Part shown: piece after piece, positions 43,351 to 52,720 of the stretch | Numbering within the stretch: position 1 is the first letter of the stretch | Layout of the letters: every line of letters begins with the position of its first letter | DNA from: Streptomyces sp. SCSIO 30461 | Lineage (GTDB): Bacteria > Actinomycetota > Actinomycetes > Streptomycetales > Streptomycetaceae | DNA length: 64,000 bases | Assembly (NCBI RefSeq): GCF_037023745.1 | Contig: NZ_CP146101.1 | Span: 6,030,001-6,094,000 of the forward strand | Reading direction: 5' to 3' | Made by a program: the position numbers and the translations under genes | The notes under the pieces: generated by a model | What the model saw: only the letters and a program-made list of their open reading frames with translations | What the model was told of the DNA's origin: nothing | Databases searched by the model: none

Positions 43351-43460
43351 GCGTTCGTGAGCGCTCGCCGGTGTTCGTCGGCGTTCGCCGGTGTTCGTCG
43401 GCGTTCGCCGGTGTTCGTCGGCGTTCGTCAGCGTTCGCCGGTGTTCGTCGGCCTTCGCCG
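43351..43460. repeat. 10-bp tandem repeat array between pepA and lpd
   Basis: Eleven consecutive 10-base units are variants of GCGTTCGCCG and GTGTTCGTCG, mostly alternating, so a 20-base higher-order unit is visible. Weaker units extend a little upstream. The period equals about one DNA helical turn. The array lies in a 478-bp region with no gene, 200-300 bp before lpd. No function is known. Confidence 0.9.
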
Positions 43461-43664
43461 GATCTGGCCGGGCCGGAGAGCCGTGCGAACGGCTCGCCGC
43501 CGCCCCAGATCCCATCCCCGCGTCCCGCCTGCCGTCGACAAGTGCGAAGATGGGTTCTCGGCAGGACAGGGCCCCCACCACAGGGCCGAAGAAAAGCGGC
43601 CGAACACCAGCCGCCGCGCGGTCGTGACGACCGACGCCCGGCGCACATGCATGGAGGACGTGAC

Positions 43665-45053
43665 GTGGCGAACGACGCCAGCACCGTTTTCGACCTAGTG
43701 ATCCTCGGCGGCGGCAGCGGCGGCTACGCCGCGGCACTGCGCGGAGCGCAGCTGGGCCTGGACGTCGCCCTGATCGAGAAGGACAAGGTCGGCGGCACCT
43801 GCCTGCACCGTGGATGCATCCCCACCAAGGCCCTGCTGCACGCCGGCGAGATCGCCGACCAGGCGCGTGAGAGCGAGCAGTTCGGCGTCAAGGCCACGTT
43901 CGATGGCATCGACGTCCCGGCCGTCCACAAGTACAAGGACGAGGTGATCTCCGGGCTCTACAAGGGCCTTCAGGGCCTGATCGCCTCCCGCAAGGTCACC
44001 TACATCGAGGGCGAGGGTCGACTGTCCTCCCCCACCTCGGTGGATGTGAACGGCCGGCGAGTCCAGGGCCGCCACGTGCTGCTGGCCACCGGTTCCGTGC
44101 CGAAGTCACTGCCGGGCCTGACCATCGACGGCAACCGCATCATCTCCTCCGACCACGCGCTGGTGCTGGACCGGGTCCCGAAGTCCGCGATCGTGCTGGG
44201 CGGCGGTGTCATCGGTGTCGAGTTCGCCTCCGCGTGGAAGTCCTTCGGCACCGACATCACCATCGTCGAGGCCCTGAAGCACCTCGTCCCGGTCGAGGAC
44301 GAGAACAGCTCGAAGCTTCTTGAGCGCGCCTTCCGCAAGCGCGGCATCAAGTTCAACCTCGGCACCTTCTTCGAGAAGGCCGAGTACACCGAGGACGGTG
44401 TGCGGGTCACCCTCGCCGACGGCAAGACCTTCGAGGCCGAAGTGCTGCTGGTCGCCGTCGGCCGCGGCCCGGTCTCGCAGGGCCTGGGCTACGAGGAGCA
44501 GGGCGTCGCGATGGACCGCGGCTACGTCCTGGTGGACGAGTACATGCGCACCAACGTGCCGACCATCTCGGCCGTCGGTGACCTGGTCCCGACCCTCCAG
44601 CTCGCGCACGTCGGCTTCGCCGAGGGCATCCTGGTGGCGGAGCGCCTGGCCGGGATGAAGACCGTCCCGATCGACTACGACGGTGTGCCGAAGGTGACCT
44701 ACTGCCACCCGGAGGTCGCCTCCGTGGGCCTGTCCGAGGCGAAGGCCAAGGAGGTCTACGGCGCGGACAAGGTCGTCGCTCTGAAGTACAACCTGGCGGG
44801 CAACGGCAAGAGCAAGATCCTCAAGACCGCGGGCGAGATCAAGCTCGTCCAGGTCAAGGACGGTGCCGTGGTCGGCGTCCACATGGTCGGTGACCGTATG
44901 GGCGAGCAGGTCGGCGAGGCTCAGCTGATCTACAACTGGGAGGCCCTGCCGGCCGAGGTCGCGCAGCTCATCCACGCGCACCCGACGCAGAACGAGGCGC
45001 TCGGCGAGGCCCACCTGGCTCTGGCCGGAAAGCCGCTCCACTCCCACGACTGA
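43665..45053 (+). CDS. lpdA: Dihydrolipoamide dehydrogenase (E3)
   Basis: This 462-residue FAD disulfide reductase reoxidises the lipoyl groups of 2-oxoacid dehydrogenase complexes. It has an FAD motif (LGGGSGGYAAA), redox-active cysteines in GGTCLHRGCIP, an NAD-binding motif (VLGGGVIGVEF), and the catalytic His-Glu pair in HAHPTQNEALGE at the C-terminus. GTG at 43665 is the start, with GGAGG 8 bases upstream. It lies 56 bp before the E2 gene on the same strand and forms an operon with it. Confidence 0.97.
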   Translation: MANDASTVFDLVILGGGSGGYAAALRGAQLGLDVALIEKDKVGGTCLHRGCIPTKALLHAGEIADQARESEQFGVKATFDGIDVPAVHKYKDEVISGLYKGLQGLIASRKVTYIEGEGRLSSPTSVDVNGRRVQGRHVLLATGSVPKSLPGLTIDGNRIISSDHALVLDRVPKSAIVLGGGVIGVEFASAWKSFGTDITIVEALKHLVPVEDENSSKLLERAFRKRGIKFNLGTFFEKAEYTEDGVRVTLADGKTFEAEVLLVAVGRGPVSQGLGYEEQGVAMDRGYVLVDEYMRTNVPTISAVGDLVPTLQLAHVGFAEGILVAERLAGMKTVPIDYDGVPKVTYCHPEVASVGLSEAKAKEVYGADKVVALKYNLAGNGKSKILKTAGEIKLVQVKDGAVVGVHMVGDRMGEQVGEAQLIYNWEALPAEVAQLIHAHPTQNEALGEAHLALAGKPLHSHD

Positions 45054-45109
45054 TCCAGTCAACGGGCGCGACGACCACTACCGCAATTTCGTAAGGAGAA
45101 ACCGAAACC

Positions 45110-46855
45110 ATGCCGGTTTCCGTAACCCTTCCGGCGCTCGGCGAGAGCGTCACCGAGGGCACCGTCACCCGCTGGCTGAAGGCCGAGGGCGAGCGCGTCG
45201 AGGCCGACGAGCCGCTGCTTGAGGTGTCGACCGACAAGGTCGACACGGAGATCCCCGCACCGGCCTCCGGTGTGCTGGCGTCCATCAAGGTCGCCGAGGA
45301 CGAGACCGTCGAGGTCGGCGCCGAGCTGGCCGTCATCGACGACGGCTCGGGCACGCCTGCCGCCGCCCCGGCCCCCGCCGCCGAGGCCCCTGCTGCTCCC
45401 GCTCCGGCCGCCGAGGCTCCTGCCGCTCCCGCCCCTGCGGCGTCCTCCGAGGGCAGCGCTTCCGGCACCGACGTCGTGCTGCCCGCGCTGGGCGAGTCGG
45501 TCACCGAGGGCACCGTCACCCGCTGGCTGAAGCAGGTCGGCGAGGAGGTGGCCGAGGACGAGCCGCTGCTCGAGGTCTCCACGGACAAGGTCGACACCGA
45601 GATCCCCGCACCGGCCGCCGGCGTGCTGCTGGAGATCGTGGTCGGCGAGGACGAGACCGCCGAGGTCGGCGCGAAGCTGGCCGTGATCGGCGCTCCGGGA
45701 GCCGCTCCGGCCGCCGCCGCACCTGCGGCTCCCGCGGCTCCGGCCCCGGCTGCCACCCCTGAGCCGGCCCCGGCTCCGGCTGCCACCCCTGAGCCGGCCC
45801 CGGCTCCGGTCCAGGCCCAGCCCGCCGCCGCTGCCCCGGCCCCCGCGGCTCAGGCTCCGGCCGCCCCCGCGGCTCAGGCTCCGGTGGCACCCGCCGCTCC
45901 CGCGGCCACGGCATCGGACGAGGGCGCGTACGTCACCCCGCTGGTGCGCAAGCTCGCCGCCGAGAACGGCGTGGACCTGTCCGCGGTCCAGGGCACCGGT
46001 GTCGGTGGCCGTATCCGCAAGCAGGACGTCGTCGCCGCCGCCGAGGCCGCGAAGGCCGCCGTTGCCACCCCGGCTCCGGCCGCCGCGCCCGCGCCGTCCG
46101 CCGCCAGGAAGGCCCCGGCGCTCGAGGTCTCTCCGCTGCGCGGCCAGACCGTCAAGATGACCCGTATGCGCAAGGTCATCGGCGACAACATGATGAAGGC
46201 GCTGCACGGCCAGGCCCAGCTGTCCTCGGTCGTCGAGGTCGACGTCACCAAGCTGATGAAGCTGCGCAACCGGGCCAAGGATGCTTTCGCGGCCCGCGAG
46301 GGCGTCAAGCTCTCCCCGATGCCGTTCTTCGTGAAGGCAGCGGCCCAGGCGCTGAAGGCCCACCCGGTCGTCAACGCCCGGATCAACGAGGACGAGGGCA
46401 CCATCACCTACTTCGACTCGGAGAACATCGGCATCGCCGTGGACTCCGAGAAGGGCCTGATGACCCCGGTCATCAAGGGTGCGGGTGACCTCAATCTCGC
46501 GGGTATCTCCAAGGCCACGGCCGACCTGGCGAACAAGGTCCGCGGCAACAAGATCACCCCGGACGAGTTGGCCGGTGCGACCTTCACCATCAGCAACACC
46601 GGTTCGCGCGGCGCGCTGTTCGACACGATCATCGTTCCGCCGAACCAGGTCGCCATCCTGGGCATCGGTGCCACGGTGAAGCGTCCGGCCGTCATCGAGA
46701 CGGAGGAGGGCACGGTCATCGGCGTCCGCGACATGACGTACCTGACCCTGTCCTACGACCACCGCCTGGTGGACGGCGCCGACGCGGCCCGCTACCTGAC
46801 GATGGTCAAGGCGATCCTGGAAGCCGGCGAGTTCGAGGTCGAACTCGGGCTGTAA
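45110..46855 (+). CDS. sucB: Two-lipoyl-domain dihydrolipoamide acyltransferase (E2)
   Basis: This 581-residue protein contains two lipoyl domains (about 1-80 and 122-200), each with the lipoylated Lys in TDKVDTE. They are joined by Ala/Pro-rich flexible linkers. A peripheral-subunit-binding domain follows (about 268-305, [14 protein letters not shown]), then the catalytic domain with the active-site [16 protein letters not shown]. In actinobacteria this single E2 is thought to serve both pyruvate and 2-oxoglutarate dehydrogenase, so the succinyl name may be too narrow. AAGGAGAAA precedes the ATG. It is ended by a hairpin. Confidence 0.95.
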   Translation: MPVSVTLPALGESVTEGTVTRWLKAEGERVEADEPLLEVSTDKVDTEIPAPASGVLASIKVAEDETVEVGAELAVIDDGSGTPAAAPAPAAEAPAAPAPAAEAPAAPAPAASSEGSASGTDVVLPALGESVTEGTVTRWLKQVGEEVAEDEPLLEVSTDKVDTEIPAPAAGVLLEIVVGEDETAEVGAKLAVIGAPGAAPAAAAPAAPAAPAPAATPEPAPAPAATPEPAPAPVQAQPAAAAPAPAAQAPAAPAAQAPVAPAAPAATASDEGAYVTPLVRKLAAENGVDLSAVQGTGVGGRIRKQDVVAAAEAAKAAVATPAPAAAPAPSAARKAPALEVSPLRGQTVKMTRMRKVIGDNMMKALHGQAQLSSVVEVDVTKLMKLRNRAKDAFAAREGVKLSPMPFFVKAAAQALKAHPVVNARINEDEGTITYFDSENIGIAVDSEKGLMTPVIKGAGDLNLAGISKATADLANKVRGNKITPDELAGATFTISNTGSRGALFDTIIVPPNQVAILGIGATVKRPAVIETEEGTVIGVRDMTYLTLSYDHRLVDGADAARYLTMVKAILEAGEFEVELGL

Positions 46856-46867
46856 CCAGCCTCACCT

Positions 46868-46909
46868 GCGGTGCCCCTGCCTGGAAGTACTCCCGGGTAG
46901 GGGCACCGC
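46868..46909 (+). terminator. Hairpin after the E2 gene
   Basis: GCGGTGCCCCT and AGGGGCACCGC are complementary 11-base arms, 13 bp past the E2 stop codon. It separates the lpd-E2 operon from the GntR gene. Confidence 0.78.
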
Positions 46910-46949
46910 CGTATTGTCTAGGAGTCTTCTCTTCTTGAAGGAGCGCTCC

Positions 46950-47573
46950 ATGACCATCCCCGTCGTCCACTCGCTTCGCGATCAGATCCGCGAGCACATC
47001 GTGGAGGGCATCGTCAGCGGTCGCTGGAAGCCGGGCGAGCGGATCGTCGAGCGCCGTATCGCGACGGAACTGGCCGTGAGCCAGACGCCGGTACGGGAGG
47101 CCCTCCGCGAGCTGGAGTCGCTCCGTCTGATCGAATCCGCCCCGAACAAGGGCGTACGGGTACGGAACCTGACCGCCGCGGACCTGGAGGAGAGCTACCC
47201 CGTCCGGGCCGGCCTGGAGCAGATCGCCGCGGAGCTCGCGGCGGACCGGCTGGCGGCCGACTGCTCGGCCCTGGAGCCGCATGTGGCGGCCCTGTACGAG
47301 GCGGACCGCACGGCGGACGGCACCGCGCAGGTCCGGCACACCGTGGCGTTCCACCGCGAGCTGGTCAAGGCCGCGGGGAACGGCGTGCTGCTGCACACCT
47401 GGGAAGGTCTGGGGATCGAGGTCTTCACGGCGCTGTCGATCCGCTGGCTGGGGACGAAGCAGAAGTCGTACGCGGAGGAGCACGCGGACCTCGTCGCGGC
47501 GTTCCGCCGCCGCGACCCGGCGATCGGCGCCCTCGTCAAGTCCCACGTCCTGGGCTGCGCCCCCCGCGCGTAA
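46950..47573 (+). CDS. GntR-family transcriptional regulator, FCD type
   Basis: This 207-residue protein has an N-terminal winged helix-turn-helix (GRWKPGERIVERRIATELAVSQTPVREALRELE pattern, residues 25-65) and a C-terminal all-helical FCD ligand domain with metal-type histidines (HxxFHREL). FCD regulators such as PdhR and LldR sense small carboxylates. Placement between E2 and aceE makes it the best candidate to control pyruvate dehydrogenase here. GAAGGAG precedes the ATG. Confidence 0.92.
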   Translation: MTIPVVHSLRDQIREHIVEGIVSGRWKPGERIVERRIATELAVSQTPVREALRELESLRLIESAPNKGVRVRNLTAADLEESYPVRAGLEQIAAELAADRLAADCSALEPHVAALYEADRTADGTAQVRHTVAFHRELVKAAGNGVLLHTWEGLGIEVFTALSIRWLGTKQKSYAEEHADLVAAFRRRDPAIGALVKSHVLGCAPRA

Positions 47574-47826
47574 CGCCCTGCCGGGTCGCCCGCACCCCGG
47601 TGCTCGTGTCCGGGAGCGGACCCGACACCGGCTACGGGCGACCCCGACCACCCAGCCCGGTCTCAACCGAGGGCTCCGGTGGGGACCACCGCGACACCCC
47701 AGCGCCCCGTGCAACGGGGCTCACGGAGTGCGGCGCACCCGCGAGAAATCCAGGCACGGAGTGCCCCATTTCGAGGCACCGTGTGCCGACTTTGACGCCG
47801 GACCTCACTTTTTACCTCCAGGACTT

Positions 47827-47856
47827 TGATCGATCATCGATCGTCGGCTTAGAGTC
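47827..47856 (+). promoter_or_regulatory. aceE promoter with overlapping operator-like palindrome
   Basis: TTGATC (47827-47832) and TAGAGT (47851-47856) are separated by 18 bases and form a good vegetative promoter. A perfect 15-bp palindrome GATCGAT-C-ATCGATC (47829-47843) covers the -35 and spacer. That placement suits a repressor, and the FCD-GntR protein encoded just upstream is the likely one. The rest of the 365-bp gap has no gene. Confidence 0.65.
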
Positions 47857-47938
47857 AACCCGGACTCACCAGTCCCTGGGCCCCGTCCTGCCAGACAGGC
47901 CCCCTCACCACCCCCTCCCACTCCGGAAGGCGGCGATC

Positions 47939-50629
47939 ATGCCCGACACCGTAGGCAACCTGCTGCTTCCGAGCGAGCTCGACCAGCTCCCGGACCGCGA
48001 CGCCGAAGAGACCGCCGAATGGGCTGCCTCACTCGACGCCGTCACCAAGGCCGCCGGACCGCACCGGGCCGCGTACCTGATGCGGCGGACGCTCCAGCAC
48101 GCCGAGGGCGTCACCGGGCTCGAACTGCCCAAGCTTCTGGAGACGGACTACGTCAACACCATCCCGACCGCCGCCGAGCCCGCCCCGGCCGGTGACGAGG
48201 AGATGGAGCGCCGGATCACCGCCTGGAACCGGTGGAACGCGGCGGCAATGGTCACCCGCGGCGCCAAGCACGGTGTCGGCGGGCACATCGCCACCTTCGC
48301 CTCCGCCGCCTGGCTCTACGAGACCGGCTTCAACCACTTCTTCCAGGGGAAGGAGCGCGACGGCTCCGGCGACCAGCTCTACATCCAGGGCCACGCCTCC
48401 CCCGGCATCTACGCCCGCGCCTTCCTCGACGGCCGGCTCACCGAGGCGCACCTGGACAACTTCCGCCAGGAGTCCGGCGGCGACGGCCTGCCGTCCTATC
48501 CGCACCCCCGCCGCCTCCCCTGGCTCTGGGAGTTCCCGACGGTCTCCATGGGCCTCGGCCCGCTCTCCGCGATCTACCAGGCGCGGTTCAACCGCTATCT
48601 GACCAACCGCGGCATCAAGGATGTCTCCGCCTCCCACGTCTGGGCCTTCCTCGGCGACGGCGAGATGGACGAGCCCGAGTCCACCGCGGCCCTCGCGCTG
48701 GCCAGTCGCGAAGGTCTGGACAACCTGACCTTCGTCGTCAACTGCAACCTCCAGCGCCTCGACGGGCCGGTCCGCGCCAACTTCAAGATCGTGCAGGAGC
48801 TGGAGGCCCAGTTCCGCGGCGCCGGCTGGAACGTCGTCAAGACCCTCTGGGGCAATGCCTGGGACGAACTGTTCCGGCTGGACACCACCGGTGCCCTGGT
48901 GCGCCGCCTCCGCGAGGTGCCCGACGCGCAGGTGCAGACGTACCAGACCCGCGACGCCGCCTACATCCGCGCGGACTTCTTCGGCAAGGACCCCGCCCTG
49001 GTCGAGATGGCGAAGCTGCTGAGCGACGACCGGATCCTCGAGTGCTTCCACCTCTCGCGCGGTGGCCATGAGCCGCGCAAGGTGTACGCCGCGTACAGGG
49101 CGGCCCTGGAGCACAAGGGCGCCCCGACGGTCATCCTGGCCCAGACGGTCAAGGGCTTCACCCTCGGCGAGGGCTTCGCCTCCAAGAACGCCAACCACCA
49201 GATGAAGAAGCTGTCGGTGGACGAGTTCAGGGCGATGCGGGACCTGCTGGACCTGCCGATCCCGGACACCGCGTTCGCCGACGGACAAGTGCCGTACGGC
49301 CACCCGGGCGCGGACGCCCCCGAGGTCCGCTACCTCCAGGAGCGCCGCGCGGCCCTCGGCGGCCCCGCCCCGGCCCGCCGCCTCCACCCGGTCGGCCCGC
49401 TGCCGACGCCCGCCGAGAAGGCGTTCGCCGCCTTCGACAAGGGCTCCGGCAGCCAGTCCGTGGCCACCACGATGGCGTTCGTCCGGCTCATCAAGGACCT
49501 GATCAGGGACAAGGAGACCGGCAGGCGCTGGGTCCCGATCGTTCCCGACGAGGCCCGTACGTTCGGCATGGAGTCGCTGTTCCCGTCGCTCGGCATCTAC
49601 TCGCCGAAGGGCCAGACGTACGAGCCGGTCGACCGCGACCAGCTGATGTACTACCGCGAGGCGGCCGACGGCCAGATCCTCAACGAGGGCATCACCGAGG
49701 CCGGCTCGATGGCCGACTTCATCGCCGCGGCGACCTCGTACGCCACGCACGGCGAGACGATGATCCCCTTCTACATCTTCTACTCGATGTTCGGCTGGCA
49801 GCGCACCGCCGACCAGATGTGGCAGCTCGGCGACCAGCTCGGCAAGGGCTTCCTGGTCGGCGCGACAGCCGGTCGGACGACCCTCACCGGCGAGGGCCTC
49901 CAGCACGCCGACGGCCACTCGCCGATGATCGCGGCGACCAACCCGGCGGCGCTGACCTACGACCCCGCGTTCGCCTACGAGGTCGCCGCCATCGTCAAGG
50001 ACGGTCTGCGCCGTATGTACGGCGAGGCCCGGCCGGACGAGGACCCGGACGTCTTCTACTACCTGACGGTCTACAACGAGCCGATGCCCCAGCCTGCCAA
50101 GCCCGAGGGCGTGGACGAGGGCATCGTGCGCGGTCTCTACCGCTTCAAGGAGGGCGAGGGCGCGGCGGACGACCCGCGTATCCAGCTGCTGGCCTCCGGC
50201 ACGGCCATCCACTGGGCGTTGCAGGCGCAGAAGCTGCTCGCCGCCGACTGGAACGTCACGGCCGACGTCTGGTCCGCGACCTCCTGGACCGAGCTGCGGC
50301 GCGACGCGCTGGAGGCGGACGCGGCGCTGTTGCGCGGCGAGGAGCGCATCCCGTACGTCCGCCAGGCACTGGAGGGCGCCGAGGGCCCGGTGCTCGCGGT
50401 CAGCGACTACATGCGGCAGGTCCCAGACCAGATCGCGCAATGGGTCGAGCAGGACTGGTCATCGCTGGGCGCGGACGGCTTCGGTCTGTCCGACACGCGC
50501 GCGGCGGCCCGCCGCCACTTCGGGGTGGACGCCGAGTCGGTGGTGGTCGCGGCTCTGGCGCAGCTCGCCCGGCGTGGTGAGGTCCCGGCATCGGCGGTGA
50601 AGGAGGCGCGCGAGCGCTACGGCCTGTAG
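47939..50629 (+). CDS. aceE: Pyruvate dehydrogenase E1 component (homodimeric)
   Basis: This 896-residue homodimeric E1 decarboxylates pyruvate and hands the acetyl group to the lipoyl E2. The ThDP motif begins LGDGEMDEPES and ends NCNLQ. Typical segments include SAAWLYETGFNHFF, HASPGIYARAFL and, in the C-terminal half, the TTLTGEGLQHADGHS loop. Length and order match E. coli AceE. The start ATG at 47939 follows GGAAGG. With lpd and the E2 gene nearby, all three catalytic parts of the complex are encoded within 7 kb. Confidence 0.97.
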   Translation: MPDTVGNLLLPSELDQLPDRDAEETAEWAASLDAVTKAAGPHRAAYLMRRTLQHAEGVTGLELPKLLETDYVNTIPTAAEPAPAGDEEMERRITAWNRWNAAAMVTRGAKHGVGGHIATFASAAWLYETGFNHFFQGKERDGSGDQLYIQGHASPGIYARAFLDGRLTEAHLDNFRQESGGDGLPSYPHPRRLPWLWEFPTVSMGLGPLSAIYQARFNRYLTNRGIKDVSASHVWAFLGDGEMDEPESTAALALASREGLDNLTFVVNCNLQRLDGPVRANFKIVQELEAQFRGAGWNVVKTLWGNAWDELFRLDTTGALVRRLREVPDAQVQTYQTRDAAYIRADFFGKDPALVEMAKLLSDDRILECFHLSRGGHEPRKVYAAYRAALEHKGAPTVILAQTVKGFTLGEGFASKNANHQMKKLSVDEFRAMRDLLDLPIPDTAFADGQVPYGHPGADAPEVRYLQERRAALGGPAPARRLHPVGPLPTPAEKAFAAFDKGSGSQSVATTMAFVRLIKDLIRDKETGRRWVPIVPDEARTFGMESLFPSLGIYSPKGQTYEPVDRDQLMYYREAADGQILNEGITEAGSMADFIAAATSYATHGETMIPFYIFYSMFGWQRTADQMWQLGDQLGKGFLVGATAGRTTLTGEGLQHADGHSPMIAATNPAALTYDPAFAYEVAAIVKDGLRRMYGEARPDEDPDVFYYLTVYNEPMPQPAKPEGVDEGIVRGLYRFKEGEGAADDPRIQLLASGTAIHWALQAQKLLAADWNVTADVWSATSWTELRRDALEADAALLRGEERIPYVRQALEGAEGPVLAVSDYMRQVPDQIAQWVEQDWSSLGADGFGLSDTRAAARRHFGVDAESVVVAALAQLARRGEVPASAVKEARERYGL

Positions 50630-50634
50630 ACGGC

Positions 50635-50674
50635 GTCGCGGGTCCCGGCACAGCGGTGTGCCGAGGCCCGCGAC
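50635..50674 (+). terminator. aceE terminator-like hairpin
   Basis: GTCGCGGG and CCCGCGAC form the outer stem, with GGCA and TGCC forming an inner stem. It ends one base before the ATG of the WYL regulator, so it could also affect that gene's translation. Confidence 0.6.
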
Positions 50675-50675
50675 A

Positions 50676-51884
50676 ATGGCTGTCATGCGTGCCGCCCGTC
50701 TCATCAAGATGGTCCTGCTGCTCCAGTCGCGGACTTCCATGACCGCCGCCGAGCTCGCCCAGGAGCTCGAGGTCTCCGAGCGGACCATCACCCGTGACGC
50801 GCTCGCGCTGTCCGAGGCCGGGGTGCCGGTGTACGCGGACCGGGGGCGGGCGGGCGGCTACCGGCTGATCGGCGGGTACCGGACCCGGCTGACGGGTCTG
50901 GCCAGGAGCGAGGCGGAAGCGCTGTTCCTGTCCGGTGTGCCGGTGGCCCTGCGCGAGATGGGGCTCGACGACGCCGGTTCGGCGGCCCGGCTGAAGGTGT
51001 CGGCGGCGCTGCTGCCGTCGCTGCGGGACGCCTCCGACACGGCCGCCCAACGGTTCCATCTGGACGCGCCCGGCTGGTGGCAGGAGCCGGGGACCCCGGA
51101 GCTGCTCCCGGCGATCGCCGAGGCGGTGTGGGGGGACCGGATCGCCGTCGCCCGCTATCGGGATGCCGAACGGCGGCTTGAGCCGTACGGTCTCGTCCTC
51201 AAGGCAGGGGTCTGGTATCTGTGCGCCCGCGCCGACGGGAAGTCCTTCCGGGTGTACCGGATCGACCGGTTCAGTGCCGTCTCCGTCTCCGACGAGCGCT
51301 TCACCCGGGACGATGCCTTCGATCTACCCGGCTTCTGGGAGGAGCGGGCCGCACAGTTCGCCCGCTCGATCCTTCGCTCCGATGTCGTCGTACGCCTCTC
51401 CCCCGACGCTGCCCGCAGGCTCCCGCATGTCACCGACCGGGCCGCCGCCGTCGAGGCGCTGGAGTCCGCCGGGCCACCGGACGGGCAGGGCTGGGTGACG
51501 GTGACCCTCGCGGTCGAGTCGGATGAGGTGGCGTTCAGCCAGCTGCTCTCCCTCGGCGCGGAGTCGGAGGTCCTGGAGCCCGCGGACCTCCGCACGCGTT
51601 TCGCGGAGGCCGCGGCCCGGATGCACGCCCGCTACGGACCCGGCGGTAGGCCTCGGTGGCAGGCGGTCGGTGTCGAGACGTCAGCGGTAGGCGTCGACGG
51701 AGGCGTCCTTGCCACCGTGGACCACGTCGAGGAAGTACCCCCAGGCGTCCGGCCTGCTGCCGTCGGCGTCCGTGAAGCCGTACTCACGGGCGAGCTGCCC
51801 ACTGGAGAGCGTCTGCCCGTTCCACCGCGCCCGCTCCGGGTCGGCGGCGACAGCGGCGATGCCCCGGGCGACGTAGACCGGTGA
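50676..51884 (+). CDS. HTH/WYL-domain transcriptional regulator
   Basis: This protein has an N-terminal winged helix (AAELAQELEVSERTITRDALALSEAGVPVYA pattern, about residues 20-55), then a WYL domain with KAGVWYLCARADG and FRVYRIDRF (about 175-205), and a C-terminal WCX region. WYL proteins sense nucleic acid or other ligands and often control stress genes. The expected family end is near residue 330 (about 51660), yet the frame runs on 68 codons, antisense to the 3' end of the convergent SDR gene. The tail is probably not conserved and may reflect a frameshift near 51645. The start is ATG 50676 or 50685. Confidence 0.85.
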   Translation: MAVMRAARLIKMVLLLQSRTSMTAAELAQELEVSERTITRDALALSEAGVPVYADRGRAGGYRLIGGYRTRLTGLARSEAEALFLSGVPVALREMGLDDAGSAARLKVSAALLPSLRDASDTAAQRFHLDAPGWWQEPGTPELLPAIAEAVWGDRIAVARYRDAERRLEPYGLVLKAGVWYLCARADGKSFRVYRIDRFSAVSVSDERFTRDDAFDLPGFWEERAAQFARSILRSDVVVRLSPDAARRLPHVTDRAAAVEALESAGPPDGQGWVTVTLAVESDEVAFSQLLSLGAESEVLEPADLRTRFAEAAARMHARYGPGGRPRWQAVGVETSAVGVDGGVLATVDHVEEVPPGVRPAAVGVREAVLTGELPTGERLPVPPRPLRVGGDSGDAPGDVDR

Positions 51885-52610
51885 CTCGGCCACGGCGAAG
51901 TGGGGCTCCTTGGCGACGGCGTCGCGCCAGTTCTCCTCGCTTACGCCGAAGGCGTCGAGCATCTGCTCGGAGCGCAGGAATCCGGGGGTGACGCAGACGG
52001 CAGAGCAGCCGAGGTCCTCCAGGTCGTGCCCGAGGGCGAAGGCCATCCTGATGGGGGCGTTCTTGGCCAGGTCGTAGTAGAAGTTCTCGCGGAAGCGCCG
52101 GTTGTACTCGGGTGTGCCGTCGGTGATCTCGAAGAGGATGCCGCCCGGCCTGCGCACCAGCAGCGGGAGGGCCACGCTGCTGGTGATGATGTGGCTGCGT
52201 ACACCGAGCTCCAGCAGGCGCAGCCCCCGGGCGAGTTCGGTGTCCCACATCTTGGTGTGCCATTCGAGCAGGTGGTCGCCGCCCCAGAGGTCGTTGACGA
52301 GGACGTCCAGCCGGTCATGCTCTCGTTCGATCAGGGCGACCAGCGCCCTCACCTGGTCCGGGTCCAGATGATCGGTGGGTACGGCGATGCCCTTGCCGCC
52401 CGCGGCAGTGACCAGTTCGGCGGTCTCCTCGATGGTCTCGGTCGTCCGGCCGACCTCGCTGACGCGTTCCCTGGTCGTACGCCCCGTCACATAGACGGTC
52501 GCGCCCGCCGCACCCAGCTGTACGGCGATGGCGCGGCCGGCGCCCCGGGTCGCGCCCGCCACGAGCGCGACCTTCCCCCTGAGTCCCTTGAATGGTGTGT
52601 CAGTCGTCAT
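51681..52610 (-). CDS. Short-chain dehydrogenase/reductase
   Basis: This 309-residue SDR has GATRGAGRAIA for NAD(P) binding and a catalytic Tyr/Lys in NFYYDLAKNA (YxxxK). The usual NNAG motif is changed to NDLWGGD, a variant seen in a group of longer bacterial SDRs. It is probably an oxidoreductase of unknown substrate. Its 3' end overlaps the WYL-regulator frame by about 200 bp on the opposite strand. The start ATG at 52610 is the first that fits the fold, with a weak ribosome-binding site. Confidence 0.88.
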   Translation of the reverse strand: MTTDTPFKGLRGKVALVAGATRGAGRAIAVQLGAAGATVYVTGRTTRERVSEVGRTTETIEETAELVTAAGGKGIAVPTDHLDPDQVRALVALIEREHDRLDVLVNDLWGGDHLLEWHTKMWDTELARGLRLLELGVRSHIITSSVALPLLVRRPGGILFEITDGTPEYNRRFRENFYYDLAKNAPIRMAFALGHDLEDLGCSAVCVTPGFLRSEQMLDAFGVSEENWRDAVAKEPHFAVAESPVYVARGIAAVAADPERARWNGQTLSSGQLAREYGFTDADGSRPDAWGYFLDVVHGGKDASVDAYR

Positions 52611-52720
52611 GCGGTGACAGTTCCACTGAACTCCGACACCTTCTGTCCACATTTCCGAAAGACTGCATTTCGGCCGCTCCACGTGCGCCGCCGCCCGCGA
52701 ACCCCGATGCTTGTGCCGTG

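Noticed and set aside
43351..43460. Possible CRISPR array
   Set aside because: Units are contiguous 10-mers without unique spacers, and no cas genes are near.
41312..43684. In-frame upstream extension of the deacetylase gene to about 1500 codons
   Set aside because: The extension is antisense to pepA and the 10-bp repeat array. The signal peptide starts at the ATG at 41311.
45340..45920. Repeated Ala/Pro coding stretches in the E2 gene as a genomic repeat
   Set aside because: They are the normal flexible linkers and duplicated lipoyl domains of E2 proteins.
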